NCBI GenBank assembly: GCA_026932235.1
Contig: JAIXKR010000134.1
Coordinates: forward strand, 1-64,000
Source of the DNA: Burkholderiales bacterium
Lineage (GTDB): Bacteria > Pseudomonadota > Gammaproteobacteria > Burkholderiales > Burkholderiaceae_C
Direction: 5' to 3'
DNA length: 64,000 bases
Shown here: piece by piece, positions 7,606 to 17,110 of the stretch
Layout: the number at the start of each line of letters is the position of its first letter
How positions within the stretch are numbered: the first letter of the stretch is position 1
The notes under the pieces: model-generated
Database searches by the model: none
Seen by the model: the letters and a program-made list of their open reading frames with translations, nothing else
What the model was told of the DNA's origin: nothing
Translations under genes and position numbers: made by a program

Positions 7606-8358
7606 ATGCGCCCGGCTCACACCGCCCCTGCGCAGCCGGAGGAACGACGCATCGTGGATTTCGCCCAGCAACAACGCCAACCCGGCAAGCACGTCGTGGG
7701 CATCGGCATCGTGATCGCGATGCACCTGCTGCTCGGCTGGGCGCTGGTCACGGGCCTGGCCCAGCGCATGGTCGAGGTGATCCGGGCGCCGATCGAGACC
7801 AAGATCATCGAGGAGGTGAAACCTCCGCCCCCACCTCCGCCCGAGAACCTGCCGCCGCCGCCGAAGTTCGCGCCGCCGCCGCCGTCCTTCGTGCCGCCGC
7901 CGGAGATACACGTGAACCCGCCGCCGACCCCGGCGCCGGTGATCACGACGACCACCGTCGCGCCGCCACCGGCGCCCGTGACGATCGCGCCGCCGCCGCC
8001 ACCGGCACCTCCCCCGCCGGCACCGCCAGCGCCCCCGCCGCCGCCGCCGCGTGTGGCCGCGCGCCCGGCCATTGCCAACGTGCAGGCCTGCGCGCCCACC
8101 GGCGACGACTACCCTGCCGCAGCCAGACGCGCCGAAGCCACCGGCACGACCAAGGTACGCTTCAACGTCGGCCCCGACGGCAAGCTCGCCGGCGCGCCCG
8201 AAGTCGTGCGCAGTTCGGGCCCCACGCGCGAGCACAAGATGCTCGACCGCATGGCCGTCTCCAAGCTCGGCGAGTGCCGCTTCACTGCCGGGCGCGACGA
8301 GCAGGGCAGGCCCGTCGGCGGATCGTTCGAGGTCGACTACGTCTGGAAGCTCGAATAG
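7606..8358 (+). CDS. tonB: TonB energy transducer
   Basis: A 250-residue envelope protein that carries proton-motive energy from ExbB/ExbD to outer-membrane receptors. One N-terminal membrane helix is visible (VVGIGIVIAMHLLLGWALV, about residues 30-48). A long proline-rich stretch of about 100 residues, made of PPPPPP and PPP-rich units, spans the periplasm. A C-terminal TonB domain carries YPAAARRAEATGTTKVRFNVGPDG and ends VDYVWKLE. The ATG at 7606 is preferred over 7558 because it leaves the normal short cytoplasmic tail; neither has a strong ribosome binding site. It is the first gene of tonB-exbB-exbD-exbD. Confidence 0.9.
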   Translation: MRPAHTAPAQPEERRIVDFAQQQRQPGKHVVGIGIVIAMHLLLGWALVTGLAQRMVEVIRAPIETKIIEEVKPPPPPPPENLPPPPKFAPPPPSFVPPPEIHVNPPPTPAPVITTTTVAPPPAPVTIAPPPPPAPPPPAPPAPPPPPPRVAARPAIANVQACAPTGDDYPAAARRAEATGTTKVRFNVGPDGKLAGAPEVVRSSGPTREHKMLDRMAVSKLGECRFTAGRDEQGRPVGGSFEVDYVWKLE

Positions 8359-8448
8359 CTTCGCGCGCCACTTCCGCTCTGCCCCATCGTCCCATTCACA
8401 GCGCCGCCGCCTCCCAGCTTCCAGCCGCGCCGTTCTCACGGAGTCAAC

Positions 8449-9309
8449 ATGTTCCCGTCCCACGCTCTTCGCGCCTCGCTCGGGGCCGCCCTGATCGCCG
8501 CCGCGGCCTTGCTCGGCAGCACCGGCCCGACCCCCGCTCTGGCGCAGGCTGCCTCGGAACCCGCCGCCGCGGAGCCGGCACCCGCGCCCGCACCGGAGCC
8601 CGTCGCAGCGCCTGCCGCAGACCCGGCGACCAACGCGGTGTCCGAGGAAGCGGTCGACAACCCCTACGGCCTGAAGGCGCTGTGGAACCAGGGCGACTGG
8701 GTCGCGCGCGGCACGCTGCTCATCATGCTCATCATGTCGATGGGGAGCTGGTACATCATCTTCACCAAGGTCTTCGAACAGCGCAGCATGCTCAAGAGCG
8801 CCGCCGCCGGCGCCGACGCCTTCTGGAAGGCCAGCTCCGTCAAGGCCGGCCTCTCGGCGCTGCAGGACGGCTCGGCCTTTCACTACATCGCGCAGGCCGG
8901 CATCAAGGCCAACGACCATCACGAAGGCACGATGGTCGAGAGCATCGACAAGCACACCTGGATCGCGATGAGCATCGACCGCGCCGCGGGCAGCGTGCAG
9001 AGCCGCCTCTCCGACGGCATGGCCTTCCTGGCCACGGTCGGCTCGACGGCGCCCTTCGTCGGCCTCTTCGGCACCGTCTGGGGGATCTACAACGCGCTCG
9101 TGAAGATCGGCATCAGCGGCCAGGCCTCGATCGACAAGGTCGCCGGCCCGGTGGGCGAGGCGCTCATCATGACGGCCATCGGCCTGGCCGTCGCGGTGCC
9201 CGCGGTGATGGGCTACAACTGGCTCATCCGCCGCAACAAGGCCGTGATGGACCGCGTCAAGTCCTTCGCCGGCGACCTGCACAACGTGCTGATCGCGGGC
9301 AAGCGCTGA
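8449..9309 (+). CDS. exbB: ExbB proton-channel protein (MotA/TolQ/ExbB family)
   Basis: A 286-residue inner-membrane protein. It has an N-terminal cleavable-looking signal (to about LAQA) followed by an Ala/Pro-rich linker, as in the long ExbB forms. Three membrane helices follow: near WVARGTLLIMLIMSMGSWYIIF, around FLATVGSTAPFVGLFGTVWGIY, and around EALIMTAIGLAVAVPAVMGYNWL. The TAPFVGLFGTVWGI and TAIGLAVAVPA segments are family hallmarks of the ion-conducting core. GGAG precedes the ATG. It lies between tonB and two exbD genes and is presumably co-transcribed with them. Confidence 0.93.
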   Translation: MFPSHALRASLGAALIAAAALLGSTGPTPALAQAASEPAAAEPAPAPAPEPVAAPAADPATNAVSEEAVDNPYGLKALWNQGDWVARGTLLIMLIMSMGSWYIIFTKVFEQRSMLKSAAAGADAFWKASSVKAGLSALQDGSAFHYIAQAGIKANDHHEGTMVESIDKHTWIAMSIDRAAGSVQSRLSDGMAFLATVGSTAPFVGLFGTVWGIYNALVKIGISGQASIDKVAGPVGEALIMTAIGLAVAVPAVMGYNWLIRRNKAVMDRVKSFAGDLHNVLIAGKR

Positions 9310-9343
9310 ACGCCCACCCTCCTCCGCACGGGGAGCACGCAAG

Positions 9344-9793
9344 ATGGCCATGAACGTGGGCTCGCCCGACGCGGGCGACGGCGACGAGCAGCTCAACAAC
9401 ACCATCAACACCACGCCGCTGGTGGACGTGATGCTGGTGCTGCTGATCATCTTCCTGATCACCGTGCCGGTGGTCACGCAGACGATCCAGCTCGAGCTGC
9501 CGCGCGAGCGCAACGTCCCGACGCAGACCAGGCCCGAGAACATCGTGATCGCCGTCAACCGCGACGGCGAGGTCTTCTGGGGCATGGAGCGCATCGCCGA
9601 CCAGGAAACGCTGGTCGACCGGTTGAAGATCGAGGCGGTGAAGGAGCCGCAGCCCGAGGTGCACATCCGCGGCGACAACGAGGTGCGCTACGAATCCGTT
9701 GGCCGCGTCGTCGTCGCCTGCCAGCGCGCGGGCATCTTCAAGGTCGGCTTCATCACCGAGCCGCCGGCAGGCGTCGCCGCACGTCTGGACTGA
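9344..9793 (+). CDS. exbD: ExbD biopolymer transport protein (first copy)
   Basis: A 149-residue protein with one N-terminal membrane helix and a periplasmic domain. The signature NTTPLVDVMLVLLIIFLITVP includes the essential aspartate in the helix (VDVMLVL). It works with ExbB as the proton-driven stator of TonB. It starts 34 bases after exbB. It is followed by a second, clearly different exbD, so the complex may contain two ExbD types. Confidence 0.93.
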   Translation: MAMNVGSPDAGDGDEQLNNTINTTPLVDVMLVLLIIFLITVPVVTQTIQLELPRERNVPTQTRPENIVIAVNRDGEVFWGMERIADQETLVDRLKIEAVKEPQPEVHIRGDNEVRYESVGRVVVACQRAGIFKVGFITEPPAGVAARLD

Positions 9794-9809
9794 AGGGGGA
9801 CCCGCAGCC

Positions 9810-10238
9810 ATGGCCATGAATGTCGGCTCCGCCGAGGGTGACGACGACGTGATGGTGGACATCAACACCACGCCGCTGATCGACGTGATGCTGGTGCTGC
9901 TCATCATGTTCATCATCACCATCCCGATCCAGACGCACGCGGTGAAGATGAACATGCCCGTGCCCAACAACGCCGCGCCGCCGCCGGTGCCGCCGGAGAT
10001 CATCCGCATCGACCTCGACTTCGACGGCACCATCGGCTGGAACGGCGAGATCATCCCCGACCGCGCCACGCTCGAGAACCGCCTGCGCGCCGTCGCCGCC
10101 CAGCCCGACCAGCCCGAGGTGCACCTGCGCCCGAACAAGCTCGTGACCTACAAGTACGTGGCGATGGTCATGGCCTCGGCGCAGCGCCTGGGCGTGACCA
10201 AGATCGGCATCGTCGGGAACGAACAATTCATCGACTGA
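9810..10238 (+). CDS. exbD: ExbD biopolymer transport protein (second copy)
   Basis: A 142-residue ExbD paralogue with the same start (MAMNVGS) and the conserved NTTPLIDVMLVLLIMFIITIP helix, including its aspartate. Beyond the helix it diverges from the first copy. The ATG at 9810 follows GGGGGAC and gives the family length. The frame is open upstream to 9699 inside the first exbD. The common MAMNVGS start points to a local gene duplication. Confidence 0.93.
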   Translation: MAMNVGSAEGDDDVMVDINTTPLIDVMLVLLIMFIITIPIQTHAVKMNMPVPNNAAPPPVPPEIIRIDLDFDGTIGWNGEIIPDRATLENRLRAVAAQPDQPEVHLRPNKLVTYKYVAMVMASAQRLGVTKIGIVGNEQFID

Positions 10239-10258
10239 TCCCACGCTCCGTCCCCAGC

Positions 10259-10293
10259 TCGGGGATCGGCCTGCGCGGGCAGCCGATCCCCGA
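10259..10293 (+). terminator. 12-bp perfect stem-loop between exbD and the TPR gene
   Basis: Positions 10259-10270 (TCGGGGATCGGC) pair perfectly with 10282-10293 around an 11-base loop. No T-run follows. It lies 20 bases after the second exbD stop and ends 33 bases before the TPR gene. It could terminate part of the transcript or protect the 3' end of the tonB-exbBDD message. Confidence 0.55.
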
Positions 10294-10326
10294 TCTGCAT
10301 TCGAGCCGCACCGAGGAACCGACCCG

Positions 10327-11538
10327 ATGAGCATGCTGCGCGCCTTCACCCTTTCCCTCCTCGCCGCCGCCCTCATGACCACCGGCGCGCACGCGCAGGG
10401 GCTGCGTGCCGAGGTCGGCCGGCCGCTGCAGCAGGCCGGCGACCTGCTCAAGGCCGGCAAGGCCAAGGAGGCTCTGGCCAAGGTGCGTGAGGCCGATGCG
10501 GTGGCGGGCAAGACGCCCGCCGAACAGCTCACCATCGACCGCATGAAGGCCGCCGCCGCGCAGCGCGCGGGCGACGCGCGCACGGCCATCGCCGCGCTCG
10601 AGGCGGTCGCCGGCAAGGTCGGCGGCAGCGAACTGGGCAGCATCGCCGAGCAGATCGCCTCGGCCTACGCGCAGCAGCGCAACAACGCCAAGGCCACGGA
10701 GTGGATGAACAAGGCCATCGCCGCGGGCAACCAGGGCGCGACGATCAAGCAACTGCAGGCCTATCTGCTGGGGGCCAGCGGCGACTACTCGGCGATCGCC
10801 CGCGATGCCGCTGCCGCCGTCGGTGCGGCCGAGCAGGCCGGCCGTCGCCCCGACGAGGGCGACCTGTTGCGCCTGGCCGATGCGCAGCAACGTCTCGGAA
10901 ACCACGCCGGCTACAGCGCCACGCTGGAGAAGCTGCTCTTCAACTACCCGAAGAAGGACTACTGGAACGCGCACCTGGCGCGCCTGCCGCGCAAGCCGGG
11001 TTTTGCCGACCGCTTCGCGCTCGACGTGATGCGCCTGCGCCTGGCCAGCGGCACGCTCAGCAGGACCGAGGACTTCATGGAGATGGCGCAACTGGCACTT
11101 CAGGCGGGACTTCCGGCCGAAGGCCTGCGCATCGTCGATCAGGGCTACAAGGCCGGCGTCCTCGGCAGCGGCGCCGAGGCCGCGCGCCACCAGCGGCTGA
11201 AGGACCTCGCGGCCAGACAGGAGGCCGAACAGAAGGCAGCGCTCGCGGCCCAGGCAGCCCAGGCGGCGGGCGAGAAGACGGGCGACGAACTCGTCAAGGT
11301 CGGCTATGCCTACGTCACGCAAGGCGAGGTCGCGAAAGGACTGGCACTGATCGAGCAGGGCATCGCCAAGGGCGGCCTGAAGCGGCCCGAGGACGCGCGC
11401 CTGCGCCTGGGGATGGCGCAACTGCAGTCGCCCGCGACCAAGGCGAAGGCGAGCGCGACGCTGCGCTCCGTCAAGGGCAGCGACGGCGTCGCCGACATCG
11501 CGCGGTTGTGGCTCATCGCCGGGCGGGACGCGGGATGA
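10327..11538 (+). CDS. Secreted tetratricopeptide-type repeat protein of unknown function
   Basis: A 403-residue alanine-rich protein with a clear signal peptide (ending GAHAQ, about residues 1-22). Amphipathic helical repeats follow. Examples are AGDLLKAGKAKEALAKVREADAV, QIASAYAQQRNNAKATEWMNKAI and YAYVTQGEVAKGLALIEQGIAKGG, the pattern of TPR units. GAGGAA precedes the ATG. No catalytic motif is visible. Its position right behind tonB-exbB-exbD-exbD suggests a periplasmic partner of that system, but this is inference. Its stop codon overlaps the ATG of the following MBL-fold gene. Confidence 0.8.
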   Translation: MSMLRAFTLSLLAAALMTTGAHAQGLRAEVGRPLQQAGDLLKAGKAKEALAKVREADAVAGKTPAEQLTIDRMKAAAAQRAGDARTAIAALEAVAGKVGGSELGSIAEQIASAYAQQRNNAKATEWMNKAIAAGNQGATIKQLQAYLLGASGDYSAIARDAAAAVGAAEQAGRRPDEGDLLRLADAQQRLGNHAGYSATLEKLLFNYPKKDYWNAHLARLPRKPGFADRFALDVMRLRLASGTLSRTEDFMEMAQLALQAGLPAEGLRIVDQGYKAGVLGSGAEAARHQRLKDLAARQEAEQKAALAAQAAQAAGEKTGDELVKVGYAYVTQGEVAKGLALIEQGIAKGGLKRPEDARLRLGMAQLQSPATKAKASATLRSVKGSDGVADIARLWLIAGRDAG

Positions 11539-12491
11539 AGCCCTGGCTGCAAGACCTCGGCGGCGGCGTCCACGCCATCGACACCGCCTTCGTGCGCGAC
11601 GCCTTCGATGCCGCCTACCTGCTCGTGCGCCGTGGCCGTGCCGCCTACGTCGACACCGGCACACGCTTCGCGTTGCCGCGACTGCTCGGTGCGCTGGACG
11701 AACTCGGCCTGTCCCGCGACGCGGTCGAGTGGGTGATCCCGACGCACGTGCACCTGGACCACGCCGGCGCCGTCGGCGCGCTCGTCGCCGAGTTGCCGCA
11801 GGCGCGCGTTCTCGTGCACCCGCGCGGCGCGCGCCACATGATCGACCCGAGCGCGTTGTGGCAAGGCGCGCTGGCGGTCTACGGCGCCGAGGAGATGGCG
11901 CGCAGCTACGGCGAGCTGACGCCGGTGGCGGCCGAGCGTGTCGTGAGTTCGAGCGACGGCATGCAGCTGGAGCTCGGCGGCAGCACGCTGCGCCTGATCG
12001 ACACTCCCGGCCATGCCAGGCACCACCATTGCATCTGGGACGAGGACACGCGCGGCTGGTTCAGCGGCGACACCTTCGGCATCAGCTTCGACGAGTTCAC
12101 GACGGCACGAGGGCGCTGGATCTTCCCGACGACGACACCGGTGCAGTTCGAGCCCGAGGCGCTGCGCGCCTCGATCGGGCGCATGCTCGCGGCCGCGCCG
12201 GCGTGCATGTATCTCACGCACTTCGGCCGCGTCCACGAGGTCGAGCGCCTGAGCGTGCTCCTGCTCGGCCTGCTCGATCGCATCGTCACCCTCGGTGAAT
12301 CGCTGCGCGGCGAAACCGATCGCATGCCCAGGCTGCGCGAGGGCCTGCGCACGATCTTCCTCGAGAGCCTTGCCGCGCACGGCTGCACGCTGTCGGCCGA
12401 GCAGGTGGTCCGGCTGCTGGAAGTCGACCTGGAGTTGAATGCCCAGGGAATCCAGGCCTGGCTCGATCGCGACCAGCGCGCGCGCGGCTGA
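11535..12491 (+). CDS. MBL-fold metallo-hydrolase
   Basis: A 318-residue beta-lactamase-fold hydrolase. The two-metal motif THVHLDHAG lies near residues 73-81. Further metal ligands are in TPGHARHH (near 161) and SGDTFG (near 178), with a late histidine in LTHFGR. It has a C-terminal helical extension of about 80 residues. It begins with ATG overlapping the preceding TGA (ATGA), so translation is probably coupled to the TPR protein. Family members include lactonases, thioesterases and glyoxalase-like enzymes. Nothing here fixes the substrate. No signal peptide is visible, so it is likely cytoplasmic. Confidence 0.82.
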   Translation: MKPWLQDLGGGVHAIDTAFVRDAFDAAYLLVRRGRAAYVDTGTRFALPRLLGALDELGLSRDAVEWVIPTHVHLDHAGAVGALVAELPQARVLVHPRGARHMIDPSALWQGALAVYGAEEMARSYGELTPVAAERVVSSSDGMQLELGGSTLRLIDTPGHARHHHCIWDEDTRGWFSGDTFGISFDEFTTARGRWIFPTTTPVQFEPEALRASIGRMLAAAPACMYLTHFGRVHEVERLSVLLLGLLDRIVTLGESLRGETDRMPRLREGLRTIFLESLAAHGCTLSAEQVVRLLEVDLELNAQGIQAWLDRDQRARG

Positions 12492-12517
12492 AGCGCGCTC
12501 GGGCTGCGCCCCCTTCT

Positions 12518-15500
12518 TCAGTCCCGGTCGGCCGGCATCGCCGCGCCCAACCGCGCGCCGCCCCGGCCCTGGCCGGACGGTTTCGGCGCCGGCGCCGCAT
12601 CGCGCACGAGGTAGCTGTAGAGCACCGGCACGACGACCAGGGTGAGCAGCGTCGAGGTGAGGATGCCGCCGATGATCGCACGGCCCATCGGCGCCTGCAG
12701 TTCGCCGCCGTCGTTGAAGGCCAGAGCCAGCGGCAGCATGCCGAAGACCATGGCCGCGGTCGTCATGACGATGGGGCGCATGCGCGTCTGCCCGGCCTGC
12801 AGCAGCGCCTCCTTGACGCTTGCGCCGGCCCGGCGCGCCTGGTTGGCGAAGTCCACCAGCAGGATCGCGTTCTTCGTCACCAGCCCCATCAGCATCACGA
12901 GGCCGATCATGCTGAAGACGTTGAGCGTGCTGCGCCAGAGCAGCAGCGCCAGCATCACGCCGATCAGCGCCAGCGGCAGGCTGGCCATGATGGCGATCGG
13001 CTGCAGGAAGCTGCCGAACTGGCTGGCCAGCACGATGTAGATGAAGATCACCGCCAGCGCCATCGCCGAGAGCAGGCCGCCGAAGGCCTCGGCCTGCTCC
13101 TGCATCTGGCCGCCGACGTCGAAGCTGTAGCCCGGCGGCAGCGTCGTCTCCTCGATGAGCTTCTGCACGTCGGCGCCGACGTCGCCCGCGCTGCGGTCCT
13201 TGACGCCTGCGAACACCGCCTCTCTTCGCTGCAGGTTCTGGCGCCGGATGATCTCGGGGTTGAAGACGGGGACGATGTCGGCCACGCTGTCCAGCGCGAT
13301 CGGCGTGCCGTCCTTGGCGAAGGCCACCGGCAGGTCGCGCAGTTGCGCAAGCTGCTGGCGCTGCGCCTGGTTCAGGCGCAGCACCACCTCGACCTGCGTG
13401 CCGTCGGGCGTCGTCCAGTAGGTCGCGACCTCGCCGTTGACGTAGGCGCGCAGGCTGGAGGCCAGCTGCGGCGCGGTCAGGCCGAGCTCGCGCACGGCCG
13501 AGTCCTTCAGGCGCACGGCGTAGGCGGGCAGGCCGTCCTTGACCGAGCTCTCGACGTCGACCGCGCCCGGGATCTTCTTCACCTTCTCGGCGAAGTCCTT
13601 GCTGAGCTGCGCCAGCACGTCCGGGTCGCTGCCCAGCAGTGCGACGTAGATCGGCCGCTCGAAGCCCAGCGCCGCGTCGGTGCCCGGGATGTGCGCGATC
13701 GCCTCGCGGATCGCGTCCTCGACCTGCTTCTGGCTGCGGCTGCGCTCCTTGCGCGGCTTCAGCACGATGTTGAGCCAGGCGAGGTTGCGCTGGCCGGCGC
13801 CGCCGATCCAGGTCGACACCGTCTTCACCTCGGGCATGGCGAGGACGGCGTCCTCCACCTGCTGCACCTTGGCACTGGTGCGCTCGAGGCTTGCCCCCAC
13901 CGGCAGCCGCAGCTGCAGTTGCGTGAAGCCCTGGTCGGCCTGCGGCACGAACTCGCTTCCGACCAGCGGCGCCAGCGCCAGCGCCGCCACGAAGCTGAAG
14001 CCCGCAAGCGCTATCGCGAGGCCTCGCGGCGTGATCGTGGCGCGGCGCCATTGCCTGGGCGCGGCCTTGTCGCGTACGCCGCCCGCGCCGAACGGACGCG
14101 CGAAGGCCGGCAGCCACAGGCGCCAGCGCCGCCCGCTGAAGACCCAGCCCAGCGTGCGCGCGTAGACCTCGTGCAGACGCTGCATGCCGCTCTCGACGGC
14201 ACGGATCGCGTGCCCGATTCCGGGCAGCGTCTGCAGGCGGGACGAGGGCGGGTCCTTCCAGACGCTGGAGAGCATGGGGTCGAGCGTGAAGCTCACGAAC
14301 AGGCTCACCAGCACCGCCACCACGACGGTGACGCCGAAGGGGTAGAAGAACTTGCCGATGATGCCGCCCATGAAGGCCACCGGCGCGAACACGGCGACGA
14401 TGGCGAAGGTGGTGGCCATTACCGCCAGGCCGATCTCGTCGGTGCCCTCGCGCGCGGCGGTGAAGTGGTCCTTGCCGAGCGCGACGTGGCGCACGATGTT
14501 CTCGCGCACGACGATGGCGTCGTCGATCAGGAGGCCGATGCACAGCGACAGCGCCATCATCGTCATGAAGTTCAGCGTGAAGCCGAAGGCGTAGACGGCG
14601 ATGAAGCTGCTGATGACGGCGATCGGCAGCGTCAGCCCGGTGATGATGGTGCTGCGCCAGCTGTGCAGGAAGAGGAAGACGATGGCCACCGTCAGCAGCC
14701 CGCCCTCGATCAGCGTGCCCAGCAGCCCGTCCAGCGAGCCGCGCACCCAGTCGCTGGTGGCGAAGATGAGGCGCAGCTCGACGTCGGGCGGCAGTTGCCG
14801 GCGCACCTCGTCCATCGCCTTCTGGATCGCCTGCCCGGCGGCGACGATGTTGGCGTCCTGCTGCTTGAAGATGTTGAAGACGATCGCGCGCTGGCCGTTC
14901 ACGCGCGCCAGCGAGTCGGGCTCCTTCTCGCGCTCGACCAGGGTACCGAGGTCGGCCAGCGTGAGCGCCAGGCCCGCGCGCCGCGCGACGACGATGCGCT
15001 CCAGCTCGCGCGGATCGCGCACGCGCCCCTCGACGCGCAGCAGCGCATCGCGCACCGGGTCGGAGAGCAGGCCCACCGGCTGGTCGGCATTGGCTGCGGC
15101 AAGCGCGGTCGCGATCTCGGCCGGCGTCACGCCGTAGGCGCGCAGGCGCTGCGGGTCGAGGTCGATGCGCACCTCGCGCAGCGTGAGGCCGTTGATCTCC
15201 ACCCGCGCCACGCCGGCCACGCGCTGCAGCCGCTTGCCCACCAGCTCGTCGCCGAGCACCGAGAGCTCGCGCGCGCTGCGCGTCTTCGACAGCAGCGCGG
15301 CGTTGACCACCGGCTGCCCGTTGTCGGCGTTGAAGCGCTGGATCATCGGCGCCTTGGCCTCGCGCGGGAAGCGGCTCTGCACCGCGGCGACGCGGTCGCG
15401 CACGTCCTGCATGGCGCGGCCCATGTCGGTGGCCAGATCGAACTCGACGCCGGCCTGCGCCAGGCCCTCGAGCGAGCGCGAGGTGATGCGCTTGACGCCG

Positions 15501-15724
15501 GCCACGCTGTTCACCGATTCCTCGAGCGGCCTGACGATCTCGCGCTCCACCGCCTCGGGGCTCGCGCCCGGGTAGGAGACCTCGATCCACGCCATCGGGA
15601 AGCTGATGTCGGGCATCTGCTCGACGCCCAGGCGCGCGAACGAGAACAGGCCCAGCACGCACAGCGCCACCATCACCATGGCGGCGAAGACGGGGTTGTT
15701 GATCGAGACGCGGGTGATCCACAT
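12518..15724 (-). CDS. RND-family efflux transporter permease (HAE1/AcrB-like)
   Basis: A 1068-residue inner-membrane pump, the normal length. It begins [21 protein letters not shown], typical of the proton-driven hydrophobe/amphiphile branch. Two repeats of one helix, a large periplasmic domain and five helices are visible. The second-half helix bundle includes [19 protein letters not shown], carrying the paired aspartates (DD) of the proton relay. It starts 27 bases after the adaptor gene. No outer-membrane factor gene is adjacent, so it probably borrows a TolC-like channel encoded elsewhere. Its substrate (drug, solvent or metabolite) cannot be inferred. Confidence 0.93.
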   Translation of the reverse strand: MWITRVSINNPVFAAMVMVALCVLGLFSFARLGVEQMPDISFPMAWIEVSYPGASPEAVEREIVRPLEESVNSVAGVKRITSRSLEGLAQAGVEFDLATDMGRAMQDVRDRVAAVQSRFPREAKAPMIQRFNADNGQPVVNAALLSKTRSARELSVLGDELVGKRLQRVAGVARVEINGLTLREVRIDLDPQRLRAYGVTPAEIATALAAANADQPVGLLSDPVRDALLRVEGRVRDPRELERIVVARRAGLALTLADLGTLVEREKEPDSLARVNGQRAIVFNIFKQQDANIVAAGQAIQKAMDEVRRQLPPDVELRLIFATSDWVRGSLDGLLGTLIEGGLLTVAIVFLFLHSWRSTIITGLTLPIAVISSFIAVYAFGFTLNFMTMMALSLCIGLLIDDAIVVRENIVRHVALGKDHFTAAREGTDEIGLAVMATTFAIVAVFAPVAFMGGIIGKFFYPFGVTVVVAVLVSLFVSFTLDPMLSSVWKDPPSSRLQTLPGIGHAIRAVESGMQRLHEVYARTLGWVFSGRRWRLWLPAFARPFGAGGVRDKAAPRQWRRATITPRGLAIALAGFSFVAALALAPLVGSEFVPQADQGFTQLQLRLPVGASLERTSAKVQQVEDAVLAMPEVKTVSTWIGGAGQRNLAWLNIVLKPRKERSRSQKQVEDAIREAIAHIPGTDAALGFERPIYVALLGSDPDVLAQLSKDFAEKVKKIPGAVDVESSVKDGLPAYAVRLKDSAVRELGLTAPQLASSLRAYVNGEVATYWTTPDGTQVEVVLRLNQAQRQQLAQLRDLPVAFAKDGTPIALDSVADIVPVFNPEIIRRQNLQRREAVFAGVKDRSAGDVGADVQKLIEETTLPPGYSFDVGGQMQEQAEAFGGLLSAMALAVIFIYIVLASQFGSFLQPIAIMASLPLALIGVMLALLLWRSTLNVFSMIGLVMLMGLVTKNAILLVDFANQARRAGASVKEALLQAGQTRMRPIVMTTAAMVFGMLPLALAFNDGGELQAPMGRAIIGGILTSTLLTLVVVPVLYSYLVRDAAPAPKPSGQGRGGARLGAAMPADRD

Positions 15725-15751
15725 GCACGTGGCTCGCTGCGGCTGCGTGCG

Positions 15752-16975
15752 CTACTCGCGCCGCGGCGTCATCTCGGGCTCCGCATCCGGCCCGGCGTGC
15801 GGCCCGCCGCCTGCGGCCACCGCGGGCGGCGCCGAGGCCGCGCCGCTCGCGAGCCGTGCGGCTGCGCCCTCGCGCAGGTTGTCGAAGCGCGCCGCCAGCA
15901 CGTGGCTGTCCGCGTGCACGCCCTCGACGATCTCCACGCGCGCTGCGGCCTCGTCCCGCCGGCCCAGCTTCACCGCGCGGCGCGCAAGGTGCCCGTCCTC
16001 GATCAGCCAGACGTGATCCTCCCCACCGCTGCTGCCGAGGGCGGAGAGCGGGAGCGTCAGCCGCTCGGTGTCGTCTGCCAACTCGACCCGCGCCACCGCG
16101 TACTGGCCGGCGCGCAGGCGCTCGTCCGGGTTGGGAAGCTCGATGGTGACGCCGATGGAACGCGTTCCCGGCTCGGCCGCCGGCGCGATGCGCGCGATGC
16201 GCCCGGCCACCGCCTGCGCCATGCCTTCGACCGCGACTTGCACCGCCATGCCCGCGGCGAGCCGGCCGACCTCGTGCGTGCCCACGAGTCCTGCGAGCTC
16301 GAGCCGTGCCAGGTCGACAATGGTCAGCACCTGTTGTTCGGGCGCCAGCTTCTCGCCGGGAACCACGTGGCGCCTGGCGACGATGCCCGCGATCGGCGCC
16401 AGCAGCGTCGCCTCGCGCAGGCCGATGCGCGCGGTGTCCGCCGCGGCCTGCGCCGCGCGCAGCGCCGCGCGCGCAGTATCGACCGCGGCGCGCGAGTTCT
16501 CGAGCGCGATCGGGCTGATGAACCGCTGTGCCGCCAGGCCTTCGTTGGAGGCCAGCGTGCGTTCAGCCTGCGCCAGCGCCGTGCGTGCGCTCTCCACGCC
16601 GGCGCTGCGCTCGGCCAGCCGGCTCGTCTGCTCGGCGAGGTCGATGCGCCCGAGCACCTGGCCCGCGCGCACGCGGCTGCCTTCGCCCACCGCCAGGGTC
16701 AACAGCGTGCCGCTCGCCTTGGCGCGCACGATCGCCGTTTGCGGCGCCACCAGCGGCCCCGAGAACTCGAGGCGCACGGGCAGGCGCGTGCGCAGCGGCT
16801 GAACGACCTCCGCCGCGGTGAACTCGAGCGGCCGCCTGGCGGAAGCGTCGGCTGTCGCGGTCGCATCCGCACCCAGGCGGGGCAGCAGCTTGCCGCCGAC
16901 CAGCGCGCCGCCGGCAGCGGCAACGACCGCCAGCACCAGCGCGCCCGACCACCACTTCTTCTTCATCGCGAGCAT
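15752..16975 (-). CDS. RND efflux periplasmic adaptor (membrane fusion protein)
   Basis: A 407-residue adaptor with an N-terminal membrane anchor (WWSGALVLAVVAAAGGALVGG). A lipoyl-type half motif follows (RAKASGTLLTLAVGEGSRVRAGQVLGRIDL), then an alpha-helical hairpin rich in Ala/Arg/Glu (about residues 110-175). The second lipoyl half (LLAPIAGIVARRHVVPGEKL) and beta-barrel segments complete the fold. It bridges the downstream RND pump to an outer-membrane channel. ATG at 16975 or 16966 are both possible. The Gly/Pro-rich tail of about 30 residues (GAASAPPAVAAGGGPHAGPD) is disordered-looking. Confidence 0.9.
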   Translation of the reverse strand: MLAMKKKWWSGALVLAVVAAAGGALVGGKLLPRLGADATATADASARRPLEFTAAEVVQPLRTRLPVRLEFSGPLVAPQTAIVRAKASGTLLTLAVGEGSRVRAGQVLGRIDLAEQTSRLAERSAGVESARTALAQAERTLASNEGLAAQRFISPIALENSRAAVDTARAALRAAQAAADTARIGLREATLLAPIAGIVARRHVVPGEKLAPEQQVLTIVDLARLELAGLVGTHEVGRLAAGMAVQVAVEGMAQAVAGRIARIAPAAEPGTRSIGVTIELPNPDERLRAGQYAVARVELADDTERLTLPLSALGSSGGEDHVWLIEDGHLARRAVKLGRRDEAAARVEIVEGVHADSHVLAARFDNLREGAAARLASGAASAPPAVAAGGGPHAGPDAEPEMTPRRE

Positions 16976-17110
16976 CCGTGCCGGGTCCCCGATGGGCCCG
17001 GTGCGGCGCGCAGTTTAGGGTTTGGACATCGTTTGCGCTCGCAGGCGCACCGGATCTTGCGACGAACTGCAGCGGTGGCCGACGAACGAGCGCCCGGGCG
17101 GCGCGGCCGG

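Noticed and set aside
7815-8055. CCG-rich repeats as a possible CRISPR or microsatellite
   Set aside because: They encode the proline-rich periplasmic spacer of TonB and have no regular repeat-spacer structure.
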